From contig NZ_CP107532.1 of NCBI RefSeq assembly GCF_025813715.1, positions 62,001 through 126,000 on the forward strand: a stretch of 64,000 nt of DNA, read 5' to 3'. Made by a program: the position numbers and the translations under genes. Of this stretch, positions 41,265 through 49,906 are shown piece by piece. Within the stretch, counting starts at the first letter, position 1; every line of letters begins with the position of its first letter. Under the pieces are notes generated by a model, which saw only the letters and a list, made by a program, of their open reading frames with translations, was not told where the DNA came from and ran no database searches. The stretch is from Methylobacterium sp. FF17. GTDB taxonomy: Bacteria; Pseudomonadota; Alphaproteobacteria; Rhizobiales; Beijerinckiaceae.

Positions 41265-43031
41265 TTACCGCTTCGGTTGGGCGTCGGAAGCTCGATCTTG
41301 GCGCAGCCAGGTCGAGATACCGTCGCTGCGAAAGGAAGCGCTGGCGTGAGGGGTGGCAAGCGCAGGATTGCTGCCGACGATGGAACTGCTGCCGACCGGC
41401 GAGCGAACTGCGATGGGGGTGGTCGATGACACGACGCCAGCGCGATCGTGCACCGTGACCACGGTTCCGGCGGGATACTGGTTCGGGTGCGAAAGGTTCA
41501 CACGTCGCCCAGCCGAAAGGGGGTGAGCGGTGACGAGACGGGTGTTCGGAGGCGGCAGGGTGTAATCCGCATCCGGCATCGCGGTAAACACACCGGGCGC
41601 GTACCGGACATCCAGCTTTCCAGCGAGTCCGCGCGATGTCCCGAATCCCTGGTTGTGGATCGGATCGGTGACCGTCGCGTCATGGCGCAGGTCGTCGATC
41701 CGGTTCCCTCTGGTGCCCGCCGCGAGATCGCCGATCAGAACACCCATCGGTGCATCGGGAGCGCTCTTGGTGATGCTGACGCCCGTCACGGTGTTCTCGA
41801 TCACGTTACCGCGGGTCACGCCGTCGGCCGTATCATCAAAGCGAATGGCCGAAGGTGGAAGGAAGCGTACCATCTTCCCTGTCGATGTATCACCCACGCG
41901 TCGGATATCGATATTCTTGATCAAGTTGTGTTGAGTGGGGGCTCGGGACTGACTGCCTCCGAAGACGACGGCGCCGCCGCCGCCAATCCCATCGACGGTA
42001 ATGTCGTGCGCTTCATTGTACTGAGCACCGTGAACGTACTTCAGTGCCCAGAGCTGGATATCCTTGAAGCCCAAACCCACAATCTTCAGGCGGCAGCCGC
42101 TCGGATGGTCGACACCCTCATCGCATTCCGAAATCATTCCGCCGAGGATGAGACCACCGCCGGCATTCGGATCCTTCGGATAGCCGATGAAGGTTATCCC
42201 GTCGGTCTGATATCCCGGCCCTGTCGCGATCGTTGCGGCACTACTTTTCAGACGGTGGATCTGCGGGTTCCGAATGATGAAATTCTCCGAAACCGAATAC
42301 CGTCCATCGATGGATAGCTTGTCGTCGTCGATACCGATGCCGGTCAGCTGACCGCTATTCGGATCCTTGGGCGACGGTACGTCGAGGGTGCAATCGTGGA
42401 TGTGCGGGTTCTCGACGATCCAATCCCGGGCGCTGTCGATCTTGAGCACGAAGCCCGCGCAGAAGCCGGTGGCCTCGAAGCCGACGATGCGCTGGCCACG
42501 TCCTCCCCGGATGCACAATCCATGAACCCAGCTTCGCTGCTCGGCATGGAAGACGAGCTTGATGTTCTCCCAACGGAAGCCGTCGATACGCTCCACGTAG
42601 ATCAGATGGCCGTCCGCAGCCGCGGGGTCCGTTGGACGCGTCTTGCTCGTGAAGGTGTCGGCGGCATGGAAATGGAACTCGCTGCCGTCCCCCGGATCGG
42701 CGACGAAGCCCGGAAAACCGGTGGGAGGGCGGATCTGCGCGCGCCAGCGATAGGCTTTCCCCGCCTCGAGCTTGATCGGTTGCGCAAAGCCCGCTGCCGC
42801 ACGCATCGCCCGCGCAAGCCGCTCCATGTCGTCGAGCGAGCCGTCGCCCGTGAGGTATCCCGAAGCTTGGACGAAACCAAACTCCGAGCGAGGAGCAAGG
42901 GGCCTCGCCGGCGCGGGCTCCGCCCGAACCGTGCGCGCGTCCAGTCCGAGCAACGTTGCGGCGACCGCACCCGTGGCCGCTCTTCCGAGATCGCGCTTCG
43001 TAAGCCGTCCGCTCGCTATGCCAGCCTCCAT
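41265..43031 (-). CDS. Secreted right-handed beta-helix (pectate lyase-like) protein
   Basis: The 588-aa product starts MEAGIASGRLTKRDLGRAATGAVAATLL and has a Tat-like or Sec signal (KR in place of RR; cleavage likely after TVRA). The body has many repeated 'I..I.I..' beta-strand coils such as 'GFRWENIKLVFHAE', 'DWIVENPHIHDCTLD' and 'SENFIIRNPQIHRL', typical of parallel beta-helix folds in polysaccharide lyases, epimerases and phage tailspikes. No catalytic motif is certain. I moved the start in from 43103 because the signal peptide fits better. Nearest intact neighbours are unrelated; it is cargo of the island. Substrate unknown. Confidence 0.7.
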   Translation of the reverse strand: MEAGIASGRLTKRDLGRAATGAVAATLLGLDARTVRAEPAPARPLAPRSEFGFVQASGYLTGDGSLDDMERLARAMRAAAGFAQPIKLEAGKAYRWRAQIRPPTGFPGFVADPGDGSEFHFHAADTFTSKTRPTDPAAADGHLIYVERIDGFRWENIKLVFHAEQRSWVHGLCIRGGRGQRIVGFEATGFCAGFVLKIDSARDWIVENPHIHDCTLDVPSPKDPNSGQLTGIGIDDDKLSIDGRYSVSENFIIRNPQIHRLKSSAATIATGPGYQTDGITFIGYPKDPNAGGGLILGGMISECDEGVDHPSGCRLKIVGLGFKDIQLWALKYVHGAQYNEAHDITVDGIGGGGAVVFGGSQSRAPTQHNLIKNIDIRRVGDTSTGKMVRFLPPSAIRFDDTADGVTRGNVIENTVTGVSITKSAPDAPMGVLIGDLAAGTRGNRIDDLRHDATVTDPIHNQGFGTSRGLAGKLDVRYAPGVFTAMPDADYTLPPPNTRLVTAHPLSAGRRVNLSHPNQYPAGTVVTVHDRAGVVSSTTPIAVRSPVGSSSIVGSNPALATPHASASFRSDGISTWLRQDRASDAQPKR

Positions 43032-43282
43032 CGATTCCGAACGCCGTCTCACCGAACGGCACCGGTCTCCCCTGTGCTGAGCGATAACGCGTCGGTAACG
43101 CATTCTGTCGAATGCGGACCGCTTATGTCAAAAGAAGGTGCTAGGTTCGAGCCGGTGGCAAAGCCACCAGAATAGTAGCTGATCACAGAAGTCTGAAGAT
43201 GCCAGAAGCCCGTTCGTCTTACGGGTTCAGCGATCGTTCAGTGCCGCGTGAGGACATCGGACATATTTCGGGGACAATTAAT

Positions 43283-43597
43283 ATGAATAGAACTTTCATT
43301 TGCGTGAGTACGCTTGATTTCATGCTGTCTCTGAGTGGCGCACTCGCATCTCCCCTGCCTGTCGCCAAGGTTCCACCCCGGAAACCTGAGCTCGCACAGT
43401 TTTATGGCGGCTACGGGGGCTATGATCGCTACCGGGAGGAACGACGTATCGAACGTCGTATTTCCAAGGACCGTTGGAACGAAGAACGACGTATCGAACG
43501 TCGTATTTCCAAAGATCGGTGGAACGAAGAGCGAGCGATCCATAGGCGAATACAGAAAGATCGCTACAACGCCGAGCGTTCTCGATACAGATATTGA
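43283..43597 (+). CDS. Small secreted basic repeat protein
   Basis: The 104-aa product has a signal peptide (MNRTFICVSTLDFMLSLSGA, cleaved near ALASPLP) and then a glycine/tyrosine patch (YGGYGGYDRY) and three 15-residue repeats of type E-E-R-R-I-E-R-R-I-S-K-D-R-W-N. It is strongly basic and predicted helical, recalling short periplasmic RcnB-like or 'YR-rich' proteins but without clear homology. ATG 43283 was chosen because the signal peptide begins there. The AT content is higher than around it. Confidence 0.6.
   Translation: MNRTFICVSTLDFMLSLSGALASPLPVAKVPPRKPELAQFYGGYGGYDRYREERRIERRISKDRWNEERRIERRISKDRWNEERAIHRRIQKDRYNAERSRYRY
43436..43570 (+). repeat. Three 45-bp in-frame tandem repeats
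   Basis: Units at 43436-43480, 43481-43525 and 43526-43570 encode the 15-residue repeats of the small secreted protein. The first two are nearly identical at the DNA level, while the third has drifted. This indicates a recent duplication in frame. Confidence 0.8.
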
Positions 43598-43617
43598 ATT
43601 GCCAGTATTCGCGGGAG

Positions 43618-43736
43618 CAGCGGAAGAGACCGGCGCCGCAGCGAGCCAGGTGCTCGGCGCGGCCTCGGAGCTGTCGCGGCAATCAGAGCACCTCAACACC
43701 GAGGTGGACGTTTTTGGCCACGGTTCGTGCGGTCTG
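43618..43736 (+). pseudogene. C-terminal remnant of a methyl-accepting chemotaxis protein
   Basis: The fragment reads AEETGAAASQVLGAASELSR and on to 'QSEHLNTEVDVF', then, after a one-base shift near 43711, 'LATVRAV' and TGA. This is the typical tail of alphaproteobacterial chemotaxis receptors (EE-x-GAAA-x-VL...F-L-x-VR). The rest of the receptor is absent; the sequence upstream belongs to the repeat protein. It is a scar of an earlier rearrangement. Confidence 0.65.
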
Positions 43737-43813
43737 AGACGGCCCGATGAAGCAGGGGCAGCATTCTGCCGCCTCGCCTCACCGGCTCTCCCGGCGGACG
43801 CCTCGAGGAGCGT

Positions 43814-44161
43814 TCAGGCGTGCGCCGTCGGCAGCTCGGACACCTGCGTGGTGTAGCGCGGGTTGCGCATCTCGACCTTCGTTGACCCGTTGCTCTTCTC
43901 AATAAGCTCCGCCCGGGCCGGCACAATGAAGCCCCGGCCAAAACGTGCGTCGTAGGTATCCATAACCGACAGCGGTGCGGTACGCTCGCGGTCGAGTTGG
44001 CCGATCAGCGTACCGGGCGCCATGGCGAGCGTCATCGGGTCCGGTGTGACCACGGCCTTGCTGTAGCGCCAGGGCCGAGCAACGGGCGCCTCGCGTCAGA
44101 TGGACGACACACCATGGGCGATTGATCCGAGCCGGTCCTTACCCTGGCCGAGCTTCTCGGT
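43814..44161 (-). pseudogene. Probable gene remnant, unidentified
   Basis: An open frame of 79 codons from GTG 44053 (MVTPDPMTLAMAPGTLIGQL) continues upstream in frame as 'APVARPWRYSKAV' to a TGA at about 44100, before which the frame reads 'VTEKLGQGKDRLGSIAHG'. The protein-like composition on both sides of the stop suggests one decayed gene. I cannot name a family. The downstream piece ends 'NPRYTTQVSELPTAHA'. Either a short real gene or a fragment is possible. Confidence 0.35.
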
Positions 44162-44171
44162 TACTGGCGTA

Positions 44172-46280
44172 TCATGACGCCAGTGCATCGACGAACGCGT
44201 CCCACCCGTCGGAACTGTGCATCAGCCTGACCGCAACGAGGTCATGCCAGGACTGGTAGGGCCGCGACGCCTCAGCTGGCAGTACCTCACCGGTTCGGGT
44301 CTCAAGTTCGAGATAGCGCTGCCATTCCTGCCCGTTCTGAGCGTATTCCCGCCGGGCGATTTCCTCGCGAGCCCGGTCGAAGAAATCCGGGCGGAATTTG
44401 TAGTGAAGGAGTGCGCAGGACAGATCCGCTAGGGCCACTGGAGAGCATCGGTGAGATCCGAGCCGTTCGACCCGGCCACCGCCGCGAAGTCCCGGAACCT
44501 TGCCGAGCGTCTGCTGCTTCCCGCCGAGGCTCCGCGAGCGCACTCCACCTGCATACTCGCGGTAGGGAGGTGTCACCGTGGGGCAACGACTCACATCGGC
44601 ATCGAAGTACCGGCTCGCTTCAACGTGATCCGGGAAGGAGCTGATCGTCGCGAGGCTTTCGGGAAACAGGTCGATCATCGGCCCCGCGATACCGTCAAAG
44701 CCTCGGCCCCGCAGGTAGGTCCAAAGATCCGACACCGTGGCACGGTCGCAATGGGGGTAAACAAACCGCTCATCGGCATCCAGCCGCAGGCACAGCGTGT
44801 CGGCGTACTCGGGGCGGCGCGCGATCGGATCCAGCCATTCCACGCCCGCGCCCGCACGACGATAGGACGCACGGGTCATGAGCAGTTCAACGTCGTTCAT
44901 CGCGGCCAGATACTCGGCGGTACCATCTTCCGAGCCGTTGTCGACGATCACGAACCGGCGGACCCCAAGCTGGCGGTGATGATCGAGGAACGAGGGCAGG
45001 TTGGGCATCTCGTTGCGGACCTGCGTCAGAACAATGACGTCGGCCATCTCGGCGACGCGTGTCACCGGGGCCAGTTCGTGGCTGCGATCGGCCGTGTGCA
45101 GCCTGCGGCGACGGGTCCAGTACCGCGCTTGCGCACCGGCGACGTCTCCCAATTGAACATCGCGCCATTCCAGAACTGTGGAGAGTGTCTCCGGCACCGC
45201 AGGCCAGTCCTGCGTATCGCGCGCGATCGCGCCTACCTCCGCGAGCGCTTCTTCGCGGCGATCGAGGCGGACGAGGGCAGTGGCCCGCTGTGCTCGCAGG
45301 CGCAGTGCGTTCGGTCCTTGGGCGGGCAGTGAGCCGTCGGCAAGCTGCGCCTCAACCACCGCTATTTCTTCCGATAGTGTATGGGTTTGGGATGCGCGAA
45401 GCTCATTAATGAGGGTGGCTACCGCGGGGCGGTCCGTGAACAGGAGCGTCAAGGCGTTCCAGGTGTCGGGACTGAAATAAGCAGAGCGGTTGTGGAGTAC
45501 GCGCCGCAGATGCGACCCGGCGCTCGCGTCATCTAAGCAATTCCGAGCGAGCATCTGACCGAAGGCCAGAAGACTGGGCACGTCGCCGGAGGCCCGCACC
45601 AGCGTCTCGTCCATCTGTATCAGAGCGTTGCTATCGAGGGATGGGGGTACGTGCACCGACAAGCGTGCAGCATCGTCCCGGACCGCACGGGCGGCACCGA
45701 AGGCCCGCATAGCGCAGAGCGCTCGGATCAGGCCGAGATGACCCGCTGGACTGCTGGGCTGGCGGAGACGCAACTCAAGGTAGTCTGAGCACGCATCCTC
45801 GAGCAGTCCGGCGCGCAGGTAGACGCTCCCTCGGGAGGCGAGAATGTCATCGAACCTCGGCGTGTCCCTGAACTCCTCCATTGCTTCGGTCCAGGTCAGG
45901 ATCGCCCGCGGCCAGTCCTCGATCGTCTGATGCAGACGCGCGGTGTAACGGAAGAAGTGCCAGCGCCAGCGCGGTTTCTGCGAAAGCGCCCGGTAAGCGT
46001 CGAGCGCCTCGCCGATGCGGCCGCAAGCGAGCAGATGGTTTCCGTAGGCAATCCATTGCTGGGGATCGAGCGTGAAGGCGGAGGCGCAGCGCTGCCACAG
46101 CGCAGTCTCATCCTCCTGCCCAGCGATCAGATCGGGTAGGGGGCTTCCAAGTTCCGGGCGCACGGATGTTGGAGCCCCCTCAGCCTCGTGCAGGGCGGCC
46201 CGAAGCGCGTCGAGGTCGGCAATCACGATCCGTGTCAGCGCCCCTCCCGCGGTCACCGTCGTTTCCATGCTCGTTCCCAT
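44172..46280 (-). CDS. TPR-containing glycosyltransferase family 2 protein
   Basis: The 702-aa protein has an N-terminal helical repeat region resembling TPRs (about residues 55-200, 'WIAYGNHLLACGRIGEALDAY') and a C-terminal GT-A domain from about residue 410: 'ADVIVLTQVRNEMPNLPSFL', 'RRFVIVDNGSEDGTAEYL', then a DxD-type nucleotide-sugar motif in 'LRLDADERFVYP' (about residue 500). The C-terminus 'LLHYKFRPDFFDRAREEI' fits family-2 enzymes that act on surface glycans. It starts immediately after the stop of the upstream methyltransferase-like gene, so they form an operon. Sugar and acceptor are unknown. Confidence 0.82.
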   Translation of the reverse strand: MGTSMETTVTAGGALTRIVIADLDALRAALHEAEGAPTSVRPELGSPLPDLIAGQEDETALWQRCASAFTLDPQQWIAYGNHLLACGRIGEALDAYRALSQKPRWRWHFFRYTARLHQTIEDWPRAILTWTEAMEEFRDTPRFDDILASRGSVYLRAGLLEDACSDYLELRLRQPSSPAGHLGLIRALCAMRAFGAARAVRDDAARLSVHVPPSLDSNALIQMDETLVRASGDVPSLLAFGQMLARNCLDDASAGSHLRRVLHNRSAYFSPDTWNALTLLFTDRPAVATLINELRASQTHTLSEEIAVVEAQLADGSLPAQGPNALRLRAQRATALVRLDRREEALAEVGAIARDTQDWPAVPETLSTVLEWRDVQLGDVAGAQARYWTRRRRLHTADRSHELAPVTRVAEMADVIVLTQVRNEMPNLPSFLDHHRQLGVRRFVIVDNGSEDGTAEYLAAMNDVELLMTRASYRRAGAGVEWLDPIARRPEYADTLCLRLDADERFVYPHCDRATVSDLWTYLRGRGFDGIAGPMIDLFPESLATISSFPDHVEASRYFDADVSRCPTVTPPYREYAGGVRSRSLGGKQQTLGKVPGLRGGGRVERLGSHRCSPVALADLSCALLHYKFRPDFFDRAREEIARREYAQNGQEWQRYLELETRTGEVLPAEASRPYQSWHDLVAVRLMHSSDGWDAFVDALAS

Positions 46281-46946
46281 TCAGCCGTCCAGGGCGGCGT
46301 CCGCAGCGTCGAAGATGTGCCTGCCTGCGAAATCGCCTTCAAGGGCGCGGGTTACATCCAGGTCGGGCGCCGCACCGAAGACGCCGAACTGCTTCCGCCA
46401 CCTTTCTGGGTGGCGGCTCGCAATGCAGAAAACGTAGACGGCGCAGCCCCGATCTGTGTTCCACGACAGGTAGAGCGGCGTGAAGCCTTGCTCGGCGAGC
46501 AAGCGGGCCGTCGCGTGCGGCGAGAAACGCCAATAGTCGCCGTACGTTGTGTGCAAGGGTTGTAGCCATGGCACAACCAGTATGACGGTGTCCCGCGACA
46601 ACTCGGTGAGCGTCCGCACAGCGATGCGAAAATCCCATACATGCTCGAGCGTCGTATGGTTGAACACCACATCATAACGCAGCCGATGCTCCTCGGGGCT
46701 TGGCTTCTCCAGATTAAGGAAGATTTCGTTCTGCCAGCCCTGCAGGCCACCCTGATGACCATTGAAATTGCTGATCATGTAGCCAGCACAAGAGGAAAAA
46801 TATTGACTATAGGTACTTCCCTCTTTGTCTTTGTCTTGCCACGCGCTAACCTTAATGACTTCGCCAGTATAGATCGATGCGAAGCGAGAGAGTTCGCGAT
46901 TTGACCAAATTCTGGGAGTTCGGAACGCACGGGCTGCGAAATTCAT
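46281..46946 (-). CDS. SAM-dependent methyltransferase-like protein
   Basis: The 221-aa product shows a class I methyltransferase-type second half: 'YDVVFNHTTLEHVWDFRIAVRTLTELSRDTVILVVPWLQ', then 'YGDYWRFSPHATARLLAEQGF', as in type 11/12 enzymes of surface-polysaccharide clusters. The glycine-rich motif I is not clear, so it may be degenerate. ATG 46946 (MNFAARAF) begins the similar part; the frame is open to ATG 47063, and neither has a clear ribosome site. Local AT content is raised, a sign of transfer. It is immediately followed by the glycosyltransferase. Confidence 0.65.
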   Translation of the reverse strand: MNFAARAFRTPRIWSNRELSRFASIYTGEVIKVSAWQDKDKEGSTYSQYFSSCAGYMISNFNGHQGGLQGWQNEIFLNLEKPSPEEHRLRYDVVFNHTTLEHVWDFRIAVRTLTELSRDTVILVVPWLQPLHTTYGDYWRFSPHATARLLAEQGFTPLYLSWNTDRGCAVYVFCIASRHPERWRKQFGVFGAAPDLDVTRALEGDFAGRHIFDAADAALDG

Positions 46947-47198
46947 TGGAAATGCATCCGCTTTAGGATGAGCCGGTTTAGAAACTATTGAATGCGGCAG
47001 CAAGCCCAGAGGCGATAGGCAGGGTGGGTTCGGGCAGATCATCGAACAGCGCTCATAGGGCATCGAACACGCATCCGCGACCTCATCGTCGCGGAAGGGG
47101 TGTGGCGAGGTCGCCTGTTCCGCCCGTGGATGGAAGGTTCAGCACGCTCGTGGACCGGCATCAACCGTGATCGGTCAGCATGTTGGAAGCATAAATTG

Positions 47199-47579
47199 AT
47201 GCCCCGGCGTCTGCGTGCCGAGGCGCGGGCGAAAGCCGCGGGTCTGATTGAAGCCCGTAGTCCTAAGGCTGACGCCATCGCGGATGCGGAAGCCCGGAGC
47301 GAGTCGCTCGGGGCGCGGGATAGCCAAGACCAGTTCTGGACCGCGGTGGCGATAGCCATCGCTGAGGTCAAGGGCGAGGAGATCGGCGCCGGCGAGGCGC
47401 ATCGGTGGCCTGATGCCTTGGCGCCTGCGCGACGAGGCTCGAGCGAAGTCCGCGGACCTAATCGCGTCCCATGGCCCCGAGGACTACGCCATCGCGCGCG
47501 GGCAGGCCCGAAGCGGAGCGCGAGGCGCGCGCGGCAGCCGCGACCGCTTCTGGACCGCCGTGGCCATCGCCATCGCTGA
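47199..47579 (+). CDS. Small hypothetical protein, copy 1 of a tandem pair
   Basis: The first 75 residues (MPRRLRAEARAKAAGLIEAR ... FWTAVAIAIAEVKGEEIGAG) match the neighbouring copy 2 along their whole length, e.g. 'FWTAVAIAIA'. After 'EAHRWP' the natural stop seems lost and the frame runs on for about 50 arginine-rich residues as a shadow of copy 2. A similar small protein recurs in Methylobacterium genomes, to my knowledge without a known function. Its long read-through tail suggests this copy is decaying. Confidence 0.5.
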   Translation: MPRRLRAEARAKAAGLIEARSPKADAIADAEARSESLGARDSQDQFWTAVAIAIAEVKGEEIGAGEAHRWPDALAPARRGSSEVRGPNRVPWPRGLRHRARAGPKRSARRARQPRPLLDRRGHRHR

Positions 47580-47658
47580 CGCCGAGGGACGGGAGATCGG
47601 CGTGCGCGGAGCGGATCGTTGGCCGGGCCCGGAAACGCAAAAGCCCGGCGCGCCATGA
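47413..47658 (+). CDS. Small hypothetical protein, copy 2 of a tandem pair
   Basis: The 81-aa protein (MPWRLRDEARAKSADLIASH ... FWTAVAIAIADAEGREIGVR) is the intact member of the pair, with the expected end 'ADRWPGPETQKPGAP'. The stop lies inside a hairpin (AGCCCGGC/GCCGGGCT, 47640-47672) that may end transcription. It is charged, soluble and alanine/arginine rich. Function unknown. Confidence 0.55.
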   Translation: MPWRLRDEARAKSADLIASHGPEDYAIARGQARSGARGARGSRDRFWTAVAIAIADAEGREIGVRGADRWPGPETQKPGAP

Positions 47659-47709
47659 CGGCGGCCGGGCTGATTACCCTTCCGCACGTTAATTCTTCCT
47701 GCCAAGATC

Positions 47710-48381
47710 GTGGGAGAAATAATTAACGTGAGGCCCATTGAGATGGCTGTTGCCCGGATTGCCAGGGACGAATGGGAGGTCGAGCAACGCTTGGCCGAGT
47801 TGGGTACGAACAAGGCCGAGATGATCGACATCGCGCAGCGGGCTGTCGCCGCTCGTGCGGACTCGACGGAGGATGATCCCCTCGCTGGACCGGGATTGCT
47901 GTCGTGGATTTTTGGAACGCGCGCGATGCGGCGGACCTTCCGGGCGTAGGCATGGAAGCGCAACAGCGCTCACAACATCCCGTCCGTCGTGAACCGGGCC
48001 ACTCGTATCAAACTGATCTTCCAGAATGCGGACAGCGCGTGCGACCCCCTGCGCGACCCGAGGTCGATCTCGGACAAGAAGAAAGCTTCGGAGCGGCTGG
48101 TAGCGGGGTCGCAACTCAACTTGTTCCCCGAGGACGAGGAGGCTGGCGAAGAGTTCGCCGACGTTCCGAGCACTGCCTTTTATTACTTCTTGGCGGTCGG
48201 CGAGGATGGGACGGTAACGGCAGAGCTTTCATCGCCGCGGGCGATCGAAGGTGGCCAGTTCGCCGGTTTTCATGAGCGGATCTTCATCGTCAATCCGGGC
48301 GATATTAATCGGCTTCAGATCTTCGATGACTCAGGCGACATTCCCGATCAAGACTTTGACGTAGTTGTAACCAGCAAGTGA
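47710..48381 (+). pseudogene. ORF of 223 codons split by an in-frame TAG, partner of the XRE-ImmA gene
   Basis: One frame runs from GTG 47710 (GEIINVRPIEMAVARIARDE) to TGA 48379-48381, broken only by TAG at 47947-47949. On both sides the residues read as natural protein: 'GTRAMRRTFRA' stop 'AWKRNSAHNIPSVVN' and later 'FPEDEEAGEEFADVPSTAFYYFLAVGEDG' and 'FDDSGDIPDQDFDVVVTSK'. The downstream part could restart at 47989. It ends one base before the XRE-ImmA ATG, so the two were co-translated. The protein is acidic at its C-terminus; no family is recognised. It may be the toxin-like or substrate partner. Confidence 0.6.
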
Positions 48382-48382
48382 T

Positions 48383-49471
48383 ATGTTCAATCCATCAAGA
48401 CTGGTCATCGCACGGCATCGGCGGCGGATGTCGAGTAAGGGGCTGGCGGAGGCCGTTGGCCTCACGCTGGTTCATGTCTCGCGGCTTGAGAACGGGAACC
48501 ATGAGCCTGAGCAAGAAACGTTGTCTGCCATAGCGAAGGCACTCGGCTTCCCAGTCGAGTTCTTCTGTGGCGACGAGATCGATCCCGTCACGAAGGAAGG
48601 GGTGAGCTTTCGCAGTATGACGGCGATGAAGGCTGCCGAGCGGGACGCGGCCATTGCCGCTGGGCATATCGCCTATCTCTTAGCGGATTGGACCGCCGCT
48701 CGATACAATTTGCCCGCGACTGATCTCATGGAGGCCTCCGAAGAGCGTGATCCTGCTCGCGCGGCACGGTGGCTCCGGCAACACTGGGGTTTAGGTGAAC
48801 AGCCGATCAAGCACATGATCAAGATGCTTGAAGCCAAGGGCATTCGCGTATTCTCGCTGGCTGAGAACACTGCAACGCTCGACGCTTTTTCATGTTGGCG
48901 CGGCGATACCCCGTACATCTTCTTGAATACGGCCAAGTCAGCGGAGCGGAGTCGGTTCGACGCGGCACATGAGCTTGGGCACCTGGTGATGCACAAGCAT
49001 GGGGGGCCACAGCAAGGGAAGTCGGCAGAGCACGAAGCACAGCTATTTGCTGCTTCATTCATGATGCCGCAGTCGGATATTGAAGCCAAAATCCCTCGTG
49101 CGCTCACGCTAGACCAGATTGTCGTAGCAAAGCGGCGCTGGGGTGTTTCCGGCGCAGCGTTGGCCTATCGTCTTAACAAAGTCGGCATCCTTTCGGATTG
49201 GCTCTATCGAGGCATGGTCATCGAGATGGGCCGGCGGGATTATAGAAAGAACGAGCCCAACGAGATGGAGCGCGAAGAGTCTGTGGTCTGGCAGAAAGTG
49301 TTTAGCGATCTGTGGTCGAAAAAAATTACTAAAGACACGATTGCTAAAGAACTTCACGTGCCGATATCCGAAATTGAGAATCTCATATTTGGGCTTGTGA
49401 TCAGGAAGGGCGCCAATCCTGAACAGCGCAAGGAGAGCGGGCCGCCCCCTGGCTTGAAGCTGGTGGGCTAG
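48383..49471 (+). CDS. XRE-family regulator fused to ImmA/IrrE metallopeptidase
   Basis: The 362-aa protein has an N-terminal HTH (about residues 5-62, 'GLAEAVGLTLVHVSRLENGNHEPEQETLSAIAKAL') and an ImmA/IrrE peptidase domain with zinc motif HELGH (196-200, 'FDAAHELGHLVMHKH') and 'EAQLFAASFMMP'. Such fusions act as antitoxin-like regulators or as stress-triggered proteases that cut a repressor in mobile elements. A further C-terminal part (about 290-360) is less typical. The preceding gene ends one base before. Codon use and AT content differ from the core genome. Target unknown. Confidence 0.88.
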   Translation: MFNPSRLVIARHRRRMSSKGLAEAVGLTLVHVSRLENGNHEPEQETLSAIAKALGFPVEFFCGDEIDPVTKEGVSFRSMTAMKAAERDAAIAAGHIAYLLADWTAARYNLPATDLMEASEERDPARAARWLRQHWGLGEQPIKHMIKMLEAKGIRVFSLAENTATLDAFSCWRGDTPYIFLNTAKSAERSRFDAAHELGHLVMHKHGGPQQGKSAEHEAQLFAASFMMPQSDIEAKIPRALTLDQIVVAKRRWGVSGAALAYRLNKVGILSDWLYRGMVIEMGRRDYRKNEPNEMEREESVVWQKVFSDLWSKKITKDTIAKELHVPISEIENLIFGLVIRKGANPEQRKESGPPPGLKLVG

Positions 49472-49484
49472 GCGCAAACGAAGA

Positions 49485-49511
49485 ACCCGCCACGGCCGGA
49501 GCCGGGCGGGT
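49485..49511 (-). terminator. Hairpin between converging genes
   Basis: ACCCGCC (49485-49491) pairs with GGCGGGT (49505-49511). On the minus strand it is followed by TCTTCGTT, so it most likely ends the 95-aa secreted-protein gene. It could also end the XRE-ImmA unit from the other side. Confidence 0.5.
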
Positions 49512-49542
49512 GAAGGCAGTGCAGATTAACTGCCCTGTCGGG

Positions 49543-49830
49543 CTACATGCCGCCGCCGGGGCTGCCGCCGCCCGCGCTGCCCGTGCTACCGGCGCGCGAC
49601 GGCTGCGCCGCGTTGCCTCCTGCCGCTGAGTTCGAGGTGATCGTATCGGCGCCAGTGGCACCGCGTGATCTCACGCGTGTCGGACGGCCGCCCGTATTGT
49701 TCTGCATGCTGGTGACGACGCCGCCGCCCCGCTTCTTCGTGCGCGAGCGAGCATCAGCCTCTGTGCTCATTTGCACGAGGACGAAGGAGGACAGCGCCAA
49801 GGCGCATGTCGAAAGCATCAGCGTTTTCAT
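49543..49830 (-). CDS. Small secreted Gly/Ser-rich protein
   Basis: The 95-aa product starts MKTLMLSTCALALSSFVLVQ, a clear signal peptide, cleaved near 'TEADA', followed by a low-complexity Gly/Ser/Asn/Thr-rich chain ending GSPGGGM. AGGAG lies seven bases before the ATG at 49830. The frame is open further upstream through a decayed phage-like gene, but the ribosome site and signal fix the start. Function unknown; likely periplasmic or secreted. Confidence 0.65.
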   Translation of the reverse strand: MKTLMLSTCALALSSFVLVQMSTEADARSRTKKRGGGVVTSMQNNTGGRPTRVRSRGATGADTITSNSAAGGNAAQPSRAGSTGSAGGGSPGGGM

Positions 49831-49906
49831 GGTGGCTCCTGTGTTCGATAGGGAGAACTCGGATCGACGCTGAGAGTATCCGCGCCTCAGGAGCAATTTA
49901 CGGCGG

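Noticed and set aside
43436..43570. CRISPR-like repeat array
   Set aside because: Repeats abut with no spacers and are in frame with a coding sequence; no cas gene is present.
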